64,000 nt of DNA from Notospermus geniculatus (GCA_002633025.1 NMRB01000026.1:698967-762966), one strand, 5' to 3'. Positions 46,246 to 57,478 are shown, counted from the first letter of the stretch. Notes: a model not told the origin generated them from the sequence alone. Translations and numbers: made by a program.

Positions 46246-46575
46246 TCAGGTGCTCTGTATGCACTCTTTTGGAGTGATATCGTCTATTTCTTGGCCTGGG
46301 TACGGTGGGAATTCCTGCCTATGATGCTGCGATGGCGCCACCTGACCTGCATCACTCTCACTCTCTCTGACTCTGGCTGCATCACTGCCATCAGTCAGCC
46401 TACCTGCCTTACTTAGCCCATCCCATGGGTTTTTGAACAAAGGGTTCAGGCTAGGCCTAGCTGTCGTAAACCCCTCATAGAGCTGGCGAAGCATCAACTT
46501 TTACCAGACATTCCAGAACAGACACGACAGAAGAAACGACGATGCGTCGAGGACGACGGTGGTGGGCAGCGCCAT
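46246..46575 (-). CDS. Possible gene start or broken ORF, unknown protein
   Basis: On minus, AACATGGCG (a strong start context) begins MALPTTVVLDASSFLLSCLF, a hydrophobic 24-residue peptide, then TAA (46503-46501). The very same frame then continues for 82 codons through QLYEGFTTARPSLNPLFKNP and GRLTDGSDAARVRES to 46246. Either TCTG|GTAAAAGT is a donor and the rest is intron, or this is one 110-codon frame broken by one stop. Possible signal or membrane anchor. Unrecognised. Confidence 0.25.
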
Positions 46576-47499
46576 GTTTTCATATTGGAAAGCGACCGGC
46601 CTTGACACAGAAACAAAGGCCACGCACGTTTGCGACCGAATATCTATTCATCACAACCAGTGTACGCAATGATTTAAACTGGATGGAGATTCCCTGGCTC
46701 GGACTTGTTGGTGAGCTGGTGAGAACCGCATTTGATGGAGGTAGATATAAGGTAGACACTGGGAACCTAGTCTCGCTTGCCAGACGCTACGGGCTCACCC
46801 CTTCGGTAAATCACACTCCGCGTCTGGCTCTTTTAGAGATTAACAGTCGTGAAGACCGCACGGTGGCAGCACGGGTCCTTGGGTTTTCCCCAACCTCGCT
46901 CGCTTTCTGATAATATGGCGAGTGGCCCAAGGTTGTCTGAGCGAACTATACCCCTGGGGCAGAGGTTGGGTTTTTCCTGGATGAGTAATTTCCGCGGGAA
47001 TTATGAGTGAGAAAAGCGTGGTGATTGGCTGGAGTCCAGTGGAGCGCCATCTAGTGGTGTTACCGGCTTTTGAGCCCCAAATGTGCCAGTGTGTAGGAGA
47101 CCAGGACGTCGGATACACACTGGGGCCGAGTGTACTGGGAACCTTGCGACCAACAGGTAGAGCAGCGTCAGGCGTCGGCGTTGGACATCAGGCAATGATG
47201 AAGGAAAATCTCAGCAACCTGTCTCACCTGCAGTTGTCAGTTCGAATGACCATCCGTCACAGGAACGGTGCAATTAATTAATACTAGGGATTTGGTAGGG
47301 GAGAGCGGACTGGTTGTATGGTGTTGGTTGTAAAATCTATTTTTGGCAAATTTTCCTTTATTTCTCCTTGAGTTTCTCAAAATGACACAGGGAATTGTCT
47401 CCTGCATGTAAATGAACTTCACATAGCAAATCCGTTCTTCTTACAAAAAAGTTATTAAATTGAACAGTCTGATAAGGATGAAGTCACGTGCCAGTAACT
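46576..47499. other. No recognised gene
   Basis: A plus-strand frame (46542-46910, 122 codons) passes through IPWLGLVGELVRTAFDGG, but it overlaps the possible start on the other strand and has no known motif. The GC content is higher than in the flanks, which fits a promoter region. Confidence 0.3.
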
Positions 47500-47724
47500 G
47501 ACCAATCAGCGCGGGGTTACATAAAAGTAGATCTTAAAAAACGTTTTTTTCCATTTATCATAGAGAAGTAAAAAGCACTAAATATCCTGTTTGCCACACC
47601 AATAATTAAAAGACCAATCAGCGCGGGGTTACATAAAAGTAGATCTTAAAAAACCGTTTTTTCCATTTATCATAGAGAAGTAAAAAGCACTAAATATCCT
47701 GTTTGTCACACCAATAATTAAAAG
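47500..47724. repeat. 112-bp tandem repeat, two units
   Basis: GACCAATCAGCGCGGGGTTA through CACACCAATAATTAAAAG occurs twice head to tail (47500-47611, 47612-47724) with 2-3 differences. It contains CCAAT and a GCGCGGGG motif. Confidence 0.93.
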
Positions 47725-48108
47725 AAAAATAATTTTCGATGTTTGAGAAAGTTTGCTATAGTGATCTGACTGTATCATGTAAGCCTGTCCTCCGGTGGTG
47801 TTGCATGTATTACTACGCCGATTTGGAGTGTGGCGGCATTGAAATATCGTGCGAAATTACCCTCATATTTTCAGTACCGGTACCCCCAAACCCTGAAATT
47901 ATCATGGTCAACCCACAACGAAACAACATGGTAGACTCACACAGAAATTGAGGACCTGAAAACCTTTATTGCGATAAATTATCAAAATTATGTGACCAGT
48001 GTCTAAATATCTATTAACCAGTTGGTGCCTATTCCTCTACCTGTGGTCCTTTCTATGTAATTATGTACATTGCACATCAAGGGCAGGAGAAATAAGTTTC
48101 GTACTAAC

Positions 48109-48284
48109 CCTAGTCATAGAGCGATTGAGGTGAAATAGGCCAGCTCGTCTTGACACAGTGAGGATCTTCCCATGTTGTGTGTGGGGATTTGTTGGCAAGG
48201 GATGTCGATCAGACTGCATGGCTGGCATAAATTCAATGGCGGAGGAATCTTCAAATTCTGCCTGTGGTTCCTCAGATGCCCCTC
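48109..48284 (-). CDS. Possible internal exon, unknown protein
   Basis: One minus frame reads ASEEPQAEFEDSSAIEFMPA, then MQSDRHPLPTNPHTQHGK and ILTVSRRAGLFHLNRSMTR up to a GTTAGT donor (48108-48103). The composition is strongly protein-like, although this frame has no ATG of its own and the acceptor (GTTGTGTGAG) is weak. Not recognised. Confidence 0.3.
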
Positions 48285-48419
48285 CTCACACAACACCAAT
48301 ATTGCTCAAGTCACTTCTCATCGCTTTTCATTGGGAATGGCTGTGGAAAATTGAACAAAGAAATTCGTTAGTAAACAATGAAAGAAGACAAAAATGCTCA
48401 GTTTGAAAGGCAAAAGAAA

Positions 48420-50180
48420 TCATTGAATTGAAAAATATTTTGAACGACGATATATGGACCTGCCATCGCCTGAATTGCACCGGAATATGCAAAAAGGGGA
48501 AAAGAAAAAATTAAATTCGTTGTAAATTTTCATCGCCGCCATCTTGTCACGCTCAAATGTGACGTCACGCTCGTAGCTTCCTTTGGCATGTTTGGATTCT
48601 ATGGATCCAATTGACCCTCGTCTCAATCAACTCGGCCTATGGTATAGAAACACGGCCGTGGCACTTTACACCGGAGAGGTTGGCTGTCATGAAATTGATC
48701 ATGAGGCGAATAAAATAAATGGCAACTCTTTTGTTTCTGGATTTGCACTAGGCAAGCTGTGTGCATGTATGCAAGCAACGGTGACAGGCCAATCAAATGA
48801 ATGTACAGTGAAACCTAAGGCAACAGCTTGCGCACACAATTTATTTTGACAATGGATCGTCGGTCAGGCCAGGGGCAAAATCCTACTCCAAATTATGCAA
48901 AATGTACAAAAATGTTGCATTTCTCTGGAGTGTAGGCCTACTGGTTGTAGCATAAAATGGTTGGTCAATTTTGAAATGAAATTCTCCTCTGGGAACTTTT
49001 GCCTGTGGGCGCCATTTTGTTGGGCTGATCAACAGATGCGCCATTTTGGGCGGCCCAATCAACTGACTCGAAATCTCACGAATTCTATTCAAAAAGGGAC
49101 ATTTTGAGAAAAAGTTCAGAGACAACGCTGCCTAGGTTTTTCGTACCCCGGTAGCACTCTTTAGTAAAATTGCTATTCGCACAATGAGAGTGACAGCTGT
49201 TGACGGGTAACGTTAGGCCTATCTGGGGATATGAAGGCCCGGGTGTGAAGGCTTCGCTGACCCACAAGGACAGATCGGGTATTTTTACTCCACACTCGCC
49301 AAAATACAGGTTTTTAGCGTATCAGGAATTATTTCATGATCTACAGATAAAAAATCGGAGAATGTAGATGGAGTTACCTACCTGAAGTGAGACTAAACTC
49401 CAAATTTCCGGAGATCTTTCAAAGAAAAATTTTCACACTGTCATGGCTGACTGTGCATTGTTTCTTGGTTTGAATTAGTGCGGGGATTCGGGTCCTTCAC
49501 AGAGTGTATTGCTCCGCGAATGCCAAATAGGTCTTGAGCATACCCCATCAAAAGGGCTACTTCCTCTGTGTGTATAATTATTTCGTTGTCTTTTTGTACG
49601 ATATCTATAGTAGACGCCGGTTATTTTAAACTGCTTTATAGCAGATTTTTACATTAGGCCTATTCGTGAAAAACACAACCTCATCACTAGCAGATTACTG
49701 CACCTCAATTAGCATACGATTCGGGGGGGGGGTTCCTCTGACCCTGACACTTCGCGCGAAATCGAATACCGAAGGTCGAAGCCATCGGGAGTTTTCGGGA
49801 TTTACCGTGGATGATCTGCGGCCTTATGTCACAAACCCCCACAACTTAGGGTACGCAATCTTTCGTCTTAGACAGAGATAAGGGGTGGTTTCCTTATTTT
49901 GTTATCCGCCGCCGGGTGATTTAGGCCCACATGTACTTCCAGCCAGGGCGTAGGCCTGCCCTGCCTGGGTAAACATCAAATCCTAGCGAGTGATGTTGCA
50001 ACGATCATTTAAAATGAACCACTTTGAAGAACGTCCTGCATTCACCATCTTTTTACAACTCGTCAGAGTCATCTTCTCTGTAACATTTCGTTTGGGCGTT
50101 CCCCGTCTTCAGCAAATATCACTAAATCGTGAACAGCATAGAAACTTTATCGACTGAAGGACAATATGATCACAAAGGGA
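48420..50180. other. No supported gene
   Basis: A plus frame (48583-48849) begins ACTTCCTTTGGC-ATG-like and reads MDPIDPRLNQLGLWYRNT, but the minus strand in the same place carries AAGATGGCGGCGATG, typical of a promoter/start region. I cannot tell which, if any, is real. The remainder has no conserved frame. Confidence 0.3.
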
Positions 50181-50201
50181 AAGTCGACGTCATTGTGGTA
50201 A

Positions 50202-50324
50202 TAGGGAGGTTTCGCAAGCGCCCGGTTAGGCCCTACGACGACGTTTATCTAATTGTGTGGGTGTACCCAAACAATAGATAAACGTCGTCGTGTGGCCTAA
50301 CCGGGCGCTTGCGAAACCTCCCTA
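50202..50324. repeat. Foldback element
   Basis: TAGGGAGGTTTCGCAAGCGC and GCGCTTGCGAAACCTCCCTA are exact complements, and GACGACGTTTATCTA pairs with TAGATAAACGTCGTC nearer the loop. 123 bases, perfect or nearly so. Confidence 0.94.
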
Positions 50325-50524
50325 ATGAGACCCAACGATCTCAAACAACTGCGAAGAAACGATGTTGATCGAAGCGAGAATCATTGGAATAAATAGGCCT
50401 AGGCCTTTAACTAAACTCTTTAACTTTTAGCGATTCTTGACTTCTGACATTGGCAGCACATTCAGTTGCTTTTGATATTCTAATCATTTGGCTATCTGGA
50501 AACGACCGGAAGTAGTCAATAGTA

Positions 50525-50568
50525 TTGACGACCGGAAGTAGTCAATCTGGACATGCGCAGGAGGTTGC
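50525..50568. repeat. Dispersed 44-bp repeat, copy 2
   Basis: Same TTGACGACCGGAAGTAGTCA ... GGACATGCGCAGGAGGTTGC as at 14044-14087. A partial third copy (AACGACCGGAAGTAGTCAAT) precedes it at 50502-50521. Confidence 0.75.
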
Positions 50569-50835
50569 TCACACCTCTGCCCACTTGCCCCTCAGCATGG
50601 CCGCCAGGATGACGTCATTGCAAGGCCTCTATAATCCCCGATGTTCTCAGGATGGTGGAACTAGTAATGAAATGGCCAGGGCCATTGTGCTCACCTCTGT
50701 GATAAGTCTCTGTGGTAAAGTAAAACTGGGACACTCAGTCATGGTGAATGATGAAGAATCAGTAGAGTAGAGACTAGTTAACACACCAAATTATTTCATC
50801 TGATCAGCAATAATACTCAGTCGAAGACCGTCAGA

Positions 50836-51110
50836 ACACGGGGATCTGGGGAGTTGTTATCAAATTATTGACGATGTTCGAGGTTACTGACAATGTTCGG
50901 GGGTCGAACAACACACGGTTACTGACAACACACGTAGAGCTTCCGTAGGAAGCGACTCGAATATGACACCATAAACCTCTGTCGCTTCCTACGGAAGCTC
51001 TACGTGTGTTGTCAGAAACCGTGTGTTGTTCGACCCCCGAACATTGTAAGTTACTCAGTAACCTCGAACATCGTCAATAATTTGATAACAACTCCCCAGA
51101 TCCCCGTGGT
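50836..51110. repeat. Long foldback element (275 bp)
   Basis: The left arm starts CACGGGGATCTGGGGAGTTG and the right arm ends CAACTCCCCAGATCCCCGTG. Pairing continues inward through GTTCGGGGGTCGAACAACAC / GTGTTGTTCGACCCCCGAAC to a core CGCTTCCTACGGAAGC. The longest palindrome in the window. Confidence 0.94.
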
Positions 51111-51253
51111 CAGAAGGAATTAGGCCTAGTGGTGTGAGCAAACCACTTTCCTGTGTTGGCCGCAGACTGTCAACAAGAGGCCCGTAGGCCTGGACGCTTA
51201 GCTGACGTGTTTATGATGTATGAAAGAAACTGATCAACTGATGCACGATGGGA

Positions 51254-51565
51254 GTAGGTCAGTTCAAACCTCCATTATTCAGAAGCTTTAGTGTGATACC
51301 AAACATGACTACCTTGGGGCCACTGGTCTTTAAGTATGTCACTGGGTCATGGAAGTAGGTCAGTTCAAACTTACAATTCATCAGCTTTAGTTTGATACCA
51401 AACATGACTATACCTTGGCTCCACTGGTCTATAAGTAGGTCACTAGGTCATGGATGTAGGTCAGTTCAAACCTACACTTCATTAGTTTTCGTTTGATGCC
51501 AAACATGACTTCCTTGGCGCCACTGGTCTTTAAGTAGGTCACTAGATCGTAGGTCAGTTCAAACA
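51254..51565. repeat. 102-bp tandem repeat, three units
   Basis: Each unit begins GTAGGTCAGTTCAAAC and includes GATACCAAACATGACT and CCACTGGTCTTTAAGTA. Units start near 51255, 51355 and 51457, with a partial fourth at 51548. About 85-90% alike by eye. Non-coding. Confidence 0.9.
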
Positions 51566-52179
51566 ATGGGTGGCCTTTGCATTACAACTGACCCAAACAT
51601 AAAATACAGGCCTAAGCAATGTCAAATGATGTTAATTCTGTCCACAGTAGGGACCTTCTTCAAAGTAGGTATCATGGACTGACAACTTGTTTTCTTTGAA
51701 CCACTTTTATTTCAAACAAATGTACATGGTAAATATTTCTATTGCTGACCAACCAACACTAGTATCTCATCTTCAAGTGAAATGAGCTCTCAGAGGATAA
51801 GCATGCATGGTGTTAATATTGTTTTTACCTTTGGTTCTAGGCCTACATGTGCTTGGTCATCACCAGGTCAAATCAAAATTACATCAGTTAGATCCATCTG
51901 CCCATACCAATACCGGTGTAACATTTCTGAATGTTCCCCATCTGTGAGTGTTCCCCTGCTATTGTCCGCCAGTAGAAGCTGTGACTTGATCATAATTGAC
52001 TCAGTCCACTATCTGCCAGCGCTTCCCAATGAATAAGGGGAAACATTGACATCTGCAAATATTGGCAGATGTTACACCCGTACTGACAATTTAGAATAAG
52101 CAAACCACCACCCCACAGCCACATCATGTTTTATTGTGTCCTTCCAATGAATGATATTTTCATATCTTCATCCTCCCAA

Positions 52180-52232
52180 AGCAGGTTTTCTTCACGAGGA
52201 GCGTGATCAAAACCCTGCTGTGGGAGGATGCT
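52180..52232. repeat. Short foldback related to the 54283 element
   Basis: CTCCCAAAGCAGGTTTTCTT ... AGGAGCG ... AAAACCCTGCTGTGGGAGG. A shorter relative of the hairpin in the duplicated unit (54283-54380, 56518-56622). Confidence 0.7.
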
Positions 52233-52836
52233 TCATGCAGGCAAATCATGAATGACAGTGTCGCCATCTATCCAAATTTGCTGTAAACAATCTCTTGCAT
52301 TGAACAAGGAAGCATTTTGAAATGAAACTCCCTATAACTCCTCCAAGCAAAAATGTGTGCAAAACTACTGTGTTTAACTGTCCTAGCAGTTTTGTTTGTG
52401 ATTCTAAAAATACAATGCGAAACTATTGACTGGTGTCACACACATCTGTTCTAAACAAGCACTTGAAGATCTCAACAATGAAGCTCTCGACACAGTTTCA
52501 TTGTGGTACAATAATCATCACATGTGCAGCGGCATGCATCAGGTACGCTCCGATGCACTTCCCAAGGTCCTATTTGATACTGGTAATATTAGAATCATGA
52601 CCATGAACCATCAAAGATTCATATCACGACCCCTTTGGCCTATCCATCACCGGAGGCCGTCTGATATTTCAAGATGCCATGAACTGATATATTGTCAGTT
52701 TCTATAACAATTCGTACACCAGCCATGAAGGATAACAATCGCAATAATTATAATACTGGATAGTTCCCCCAAAACCGCTCAGTATACAAATCTACAATTT
52801 GGGCCTATTTTCCACGCCTACCATGTCCATGCTCTT

Positions 52837-53067
52837 AAATATTATCTCATGAGTGCAAGCGCCCACTTAGGGCATTATAGCTACTCATCAAACAATATTG
52901 GACGATATTAATGATATGTAGGAGGAAACCGAAGACCCCGGAGGAAACCTATGATGTCGAGGAGAGATCGCCCTCTCTACCACATAAAGCCACTTGCACG
53001 ATCTGGGATCGAACCCGCGACCTCAGTGGTGGCAGGCGCCGATGTTTCCACTGTGCCACCCCGACAC
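52837..53067 (-). mobile_element. Full-length tRNA-derived SINE with target duplication
   Basis: Flanked by the 10-base direct repeat CCATGCTCTT (52827-52836 and 53068-53077). The partner locus in copy 2 (near 55287-55296) has CCATGCTCTT once and no insert, so the insertion is directly shown. Read on minus, it begins GTGTCGGGGTGGCACAGTGG (A box), GGCGCCTGCCACCACTGAGG, GGGTTCGATCCCAG (B box), then a body with GGTTTCCTCC twice. 231 bases. Confidence 0.9.
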
Positions 53068-54282
53068 CCATGCTCTTCATTCATGAATATCAGTTGTACC
53101 CGCGTGAACTTCGCCAGGAATCCGCCCCTGGTATCCGCTCCCAGTCATGGCGATTTCATACACTCTGAGTGGTATTGGGGGAACGATCCAGTATATACAG
53201 AGGGTTTCTATATGCAATCCAATACCATAATGACACAATTTACAGGTGAATCAAAGATGTCAGTTTATTCCCATTTGGCCCTTTCCCAATTCACCCCCTA
53301 ATACAAACTCTAAAGCTAACCCAAACCCATGGTAAATGCATTGGATGGTGAATTGGGAAATGGCAAAAAAGGAAGATACAAAATATGTCGACCCGTCGGA
53401 TAGCTTTGGAATTTGTCACACGGCAGTTGTGTACTTCATGATTTCACTAAACATTCGGAAACATCACTTGATGTTGACCACAATCCTGAGCTAAAACAAA
53501 TACAGGAAAACAAAGTATTTAATGGACAGAGGTGCTTACGGACCAACATCATGTAACATTGGTTACCAGGGTAACAGTTCACCAAGATGCTTTTACAGAT
53601 GCTTTTACTGAGCTGTGTACCTTATAGGTACCGTAGTATGTATTAATAACACGAACCCTAGGCCTAAACCTAACCCTAATCTGTACCCTGGCCCTGCATA
53701 ACCGCCAACCCATGTGCCTCTGCTGAGCGAGGGTGAAATTACGTAAGTGTAGGATTTTGGGTAACCACGTCAGTGCTGATGCGTGGGCTTTGGAGACAGA
53801 GTGTCTCGATGCAGAATGCCCAAGATTTACATGAATGATGCCATGACACCCTTTTGAAGTGAAATTGACGTCATAATCCGGTTTACCGGGACTCAGCACG
53901 CTACGTAACACCAAAATATGGCTGGCACGGAAATGGCTGCGATTGAAAACATGATCACTGTAAAAAATGTTTCAATTAAACAACGACAGGACAGAATGAT
54001 AACGTATGTTATAAAACAGCAGCCCTATGACTTCCTTTTACAGATCACTTGTAATGATACCTGAATTACAGTTTACCTGCAACCAACAGAAACAAGATTG
54101 AAATCTTGAAATTGTCCTGATTATTCACCTGATCCACGACACCGAACAGCAGAGTGATATATCAGAATAATAATATCATTATTGAGTCCTATATACGAGT
54201 TCTATTCAAGCAGTTGGGGTTTCACCCCTAACTGAGGTATATTTGGACAGGTATCTCTCGTTTCCACTTACGCCATCCTCCC

Positions 54283-54380
54283 ACAGCAGGGCTTTGGTCT
54301 CGCTCCTCTTCATCACTCGCACACAAAGTGTGTGTGAGTGGATGAAGAGGAGCGAGGTAAAAACCCCTGCTGTGGGAGTT
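54283..54380. repeat. Foldback with CCCACAGCAGGG ends
   Basis: CTCCCACAGCAGGGCTTTGG ... CTCGCTCCTCTTCAT pairs with ATGAAGAGGAGCGAG ... CCCTGCTGTGGGAG. It is repeated in duplication copy 2 at 56518-56622 with CAGTGGGAG at the end. Confidence 0.88.
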
Positions 54381-54735
54381 TACACAAATTTCTTGAACCA
54401 AAATATGCACCAGCTTCCTCTATTTTGCAGAAATCCGCCCCCAACTAAGAAGATCAGGTCCTTTATGTCCCAGTCGATTTTTGTAAGACAAAATTGTCTC
54501 TTGGTACATCCCGTAGAAAATTGTGCGTGTATTTCTCCATGGTCTCTACAGTTAGGAAACGACCAGGGTTTCCGCCAGAGGGGGCCCAGCCCCCTTTCAT
54601 GATCTGAAGGGGACTTGCCCCCCTTATAATTTCAGAGTAGTGTCTTTAAATTGCCTTTTTTTTATTCAAGAGATACAGTCTAACAAAGATCTGTACACAG
54701 GAAGTTTTAAGCTCTGAAGTGCTTGGAAAATGCAT

Positions 54736-56914
54736 AACTCCCTATAACTCCTCCAAGCAAAAATGTGTGCAAAACTACTGTGTTTAACTGTCCTAGCAGT
54801 TTTGTTTGTGATTCTAAAAATACAATGCAAAACTATCAACTGGTGTCACACACATCTGTTCTAAACAAGCACTTGAAGATCTCAACAATGAAGCTCTCGA
54901 CACAGTTTCATTGTGGTACAATAATCATCACATGTGCAGGGGCAAGCAGGTAGGCTCCGATGCACTTCCCAAGGTCCCACTTGATACTGGTGATGTTAGA
55001 ATCATGACCATGAACCATCAAAGATTCACATCACGACCCCTTTGGCCTATCTATCACCGGAGGCCGTCTGATATTTCAAGATGCCATGAACTGATATACT
55101 ATCAGTTTCTATAACAATTCAGTACCGAGATTCGAACCCACGCCTCCACGGCGTGGAGGCGTGGGTTCGAATCTCGGTACTGTCGAGGTAAATGACCAGC
55201 TCAGTATACAATGACCGCTCAGTATACAAATCTATAATTATCGCACTGAGGTGGCGAACAAGGGCCTATTTTCAACGCCTACCATGTCCATGCTCTTCAT
55301 TCGTGAATATCAGTTGTACCCGCGTGAACTTCACCAGGAATCCGCCCCCTGGTATCCATTCCCATTCATGGCGATTTCATACACTCTGAGCGGTATTGGG
55401 GGAACTATCCAGTATATACAGAGGGTTTCTGTATGCAATCCAATACAATAATGAGACAATTTACAGGTGAATCAAAGATGTCGGTTTATTCCCATTTGGC
55501 CCTTTCCCAATTCGCCCACTAATACAAACTCTAAAGCTAACCCAAACCCATGGTAAATGCATTGGATGGTGAATTGAGAAATGGCAAAAAAGGAAGACAC
55601 AAAATATGTCGTCGGATAGCTTTGGAATTTGTCACACGGCAGTTGTGTACTTCATGATTTCACTAGAGAACAGACTAAACATTCGGAAACACCACTTGAT
55701 GTTGTCCACAATCCTGAGCTAAAAACAAATACAGGAAAACAAAGTATTTAATGGACAGAGGTGCTTACGGACCAACATCATGTAACATTGGTTACCAGGG
55801 TAACAGTTCACCAAGATGCTTTTACTGATGCTTTTACTGAGCTGTGTACCTTAGGTACTGTAGTAAGTATTAGTAAGTAACCCGAACCCTAGGCCTAAAC
55901 CTAACCCTAATCTGTACCCTGGCCCTGCATAACTGCCAACCCATATGCCTCTGCTGAGCGAGGGTGAAGTTACATAAATGTAGGATTTTGGGTAAGCACG
56001 TTAGTGCTGATGCGTGGGCTTTGGAGACAGAGTGTCTCGATGCAGAATGCCGAAGATTTACACGAATGATGCCACGACACCCTTTCGAAGTGAAATTGAC
56101 GTCATAATCCGGTTTACCGGGACTCAGCACGCTACATAACACCGGAAATGGCTGCGATTGTAAACATGATCACTGTATAAAAATGATTTAATTAAACAAT
56201 GATAGAACACACTTTCAGAATGACAGGACAGAATGACAACGCATGTTGTAAAACAGCAGCCCTATGACTTCCTTTTACAGAAGGTCACTTGTAATGATAC
56301 CTGAATTACAGTTTACCTGCAGCAAACAGGAACAAGAAGGAAATCCTGAAATTGTCCTGATTATTCACCTGATTCACGACACCGAACAGCAGAGTGATAT
56401 ATCAGAATAATAATATCATTATTGAGTCCTATATACAAGTTCTATTGAAGCAGTTGGGGTTTTACCCCTAACTGAGGTATATCTGGACAGGTATCTCTCG
56501 TTTCCACTTACGCCATCTTCCCACAGCAGGGCTTTGGTCTCGTTCCTCTTCATACGCTCGCAAACAAAGTGTGTGTGAGTGGGTGAAGAAGAGCGAGGTA
56601 AAAACCCCTGCAGTGGGAGTTCACACAAATTTATGTCCCAGTCGATTTTCGTAAGACAACATTGTCTCTTGGTACATCCCGTAGAAAATTGTGCGCGTAT
56701 TTCTCCATGGTCTCCACAGTTAGGAAACGACCAGGGTTTCCGCCAGAGGGGGGCAAGGGAGGCCCAGCCCCCTTTCATGATCTGAAGGGGGCTTGCCCCC
56801 CTTATAATTTCAGAGTAGTGACTTTAAATTGCCGTTTTTTTGTTCAAGAGATAGAGTCTTAACAAAGATCTGTACACAGGAAGTTTTAAGCTCTGAAGTG
56901 CTTGGAAAATGCAT
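54736..56914. repeat. Tandem duplication, copy 2 (2.2 kb)
   Basis: Homologous to 52327-54735. Lacks the SINE but carries a 61-base perfect palindrome at 55121 in place of part of the sequence. After 56914 it runs into unique sequence and the single-N poly(C) tract at 56960-56972. Confidence 0.93.
55121..55181. repeat. Perfect 30-bp inverted repeat made of a tRNA-like 3' end
   Basis: Both arms are AGTACCGAGATTCGAACCCA followed by CGCCTCCACG, separated by a single G. Read rightwards, the second arm gives GGGTTCGAATCTCGG, which matches the RNA polymerase III B box and T-arm/acceptor end of tRNA-derived sequences. A head-to-head arrangement of two such ends. Found only in copy 2. Confidence 0.85.
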
Positions 56915-57035
56915 CTCCCAGCTTCTGGGAAAAAAAATTCTGGGGAGACCTCCCAGACCCCCCCCCCCCCCNCACTTCGACTGGAGGCACCCAGATTGTG
57001 TCCCTCCCCCCCAAATATTTCTCTGGTGGAAACCC
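56736..57035. mobile_element. GGGTTTCCGCCAGA inverted-repeat element
   Basis: Left end CCAGGGTTTCCGCCAGAGGG, right end TTTCTCTGGTGGAAACCCTG. About 300 bases with poly(C), GGGGGCTTGCCCCC and the single N at 56972. Same family as 4147-4246 and 58798-59090; the left half also occurs at 54570-54630. Confidence 0.75.
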
Positions 57036-57090
57036 TGATAGGCCCTAGTATCGTTAAATCACATCTCTAACAGTGTCTTCTTTGATTCAA

Positions 57091-57181
57091 CACCGGGCCC
57101 CGTCATGTTCCCCACCGGGCCCCGTCATGTTCCCCACCGGGCCCCGTCATGTTCCCCACCGGGCCCCGTCATGTTCCCCAT
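57091..57181. repeat. 22-bp minisatellite, four units
   Basis: CACCGGGCCCCGTCATGTTCCC (22 bases) four times in a row without change. Immediately followed by CATCGCTTGATATCC, where the sequence shared with 57908 onward begins. Confidence 0.93.
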
Positions 57182-57233
57182 CGCTTGATATCCTCTATTC
57201 ACATGACCATCACATCGTACTTGGTAACAGCTG

Positions 57234-57478
57234 TCATAAATCAAAGTACTCCTGCAACAACAGCGGGATATTCTTACGCGAAACCAACAGTTTCCGTAAA
57301 ACCTTCACGTGTTCGTCTCCAAGTGTTCTTAGATCTGTTAGCTTGATTAGAAGTTTGGCAAATCTGTTGGAACCACCCAATCCAGTTTTAACTTTTGCCT
57401 TTAAGTATGCACGGAGCGTGTCCAAGTAAACTTCCTGAATTTTCTCCATTCCACGTCTGTCCTGCACATCTTCTCGTT
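57234..57478 (-). CDS. NR1H receptor last exon, duplicate copy
   Basis: 245 bases with the same acceptor (CCTCTACCTTTTCAG), same coding sense and same stop as 57966-58210. The protein is identical from DRRGMEKIQEVYLDTLR to LLLQEYFDL; the base changes I see (for example CACGTG/CACATG, TCGTCTCC/TCATCTCC) are silent. It ends at the N-run (57495). As the flanking 57176-57494 all recurs at 57908 onward, this is probably the overlapping end of a neighbouring contig, not a second exon. Confidence 0.7.

Larger units (their letters stand above)
52327..54735. repeat. Tandem duplication, copy 1 (2.4 kb)
   Basis: From AACTCCCTATAACTCCTCCA to CTTGGAAAATGCAT. Copy 2 follows directly without a gap. Differences from copy 2 are scattered substitutions, the 231-base SINE at 52837, and a few small indels. 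No conserved gene is recognised in either copy. Confidence 0.93.

Noticed and set aside
51254-51565. CRISPR or repeat-protein coding array
   Set aside because: Direct 102-bp repeats without spacers or a continuous frame.
53579-53914. Minus frame of 111 codons, with a partner at 55870-56142
   Set aside because: Present in both copies of a tandem duplication but ends in a CCTAACCC-like tract; no motif, start or acceptor support.
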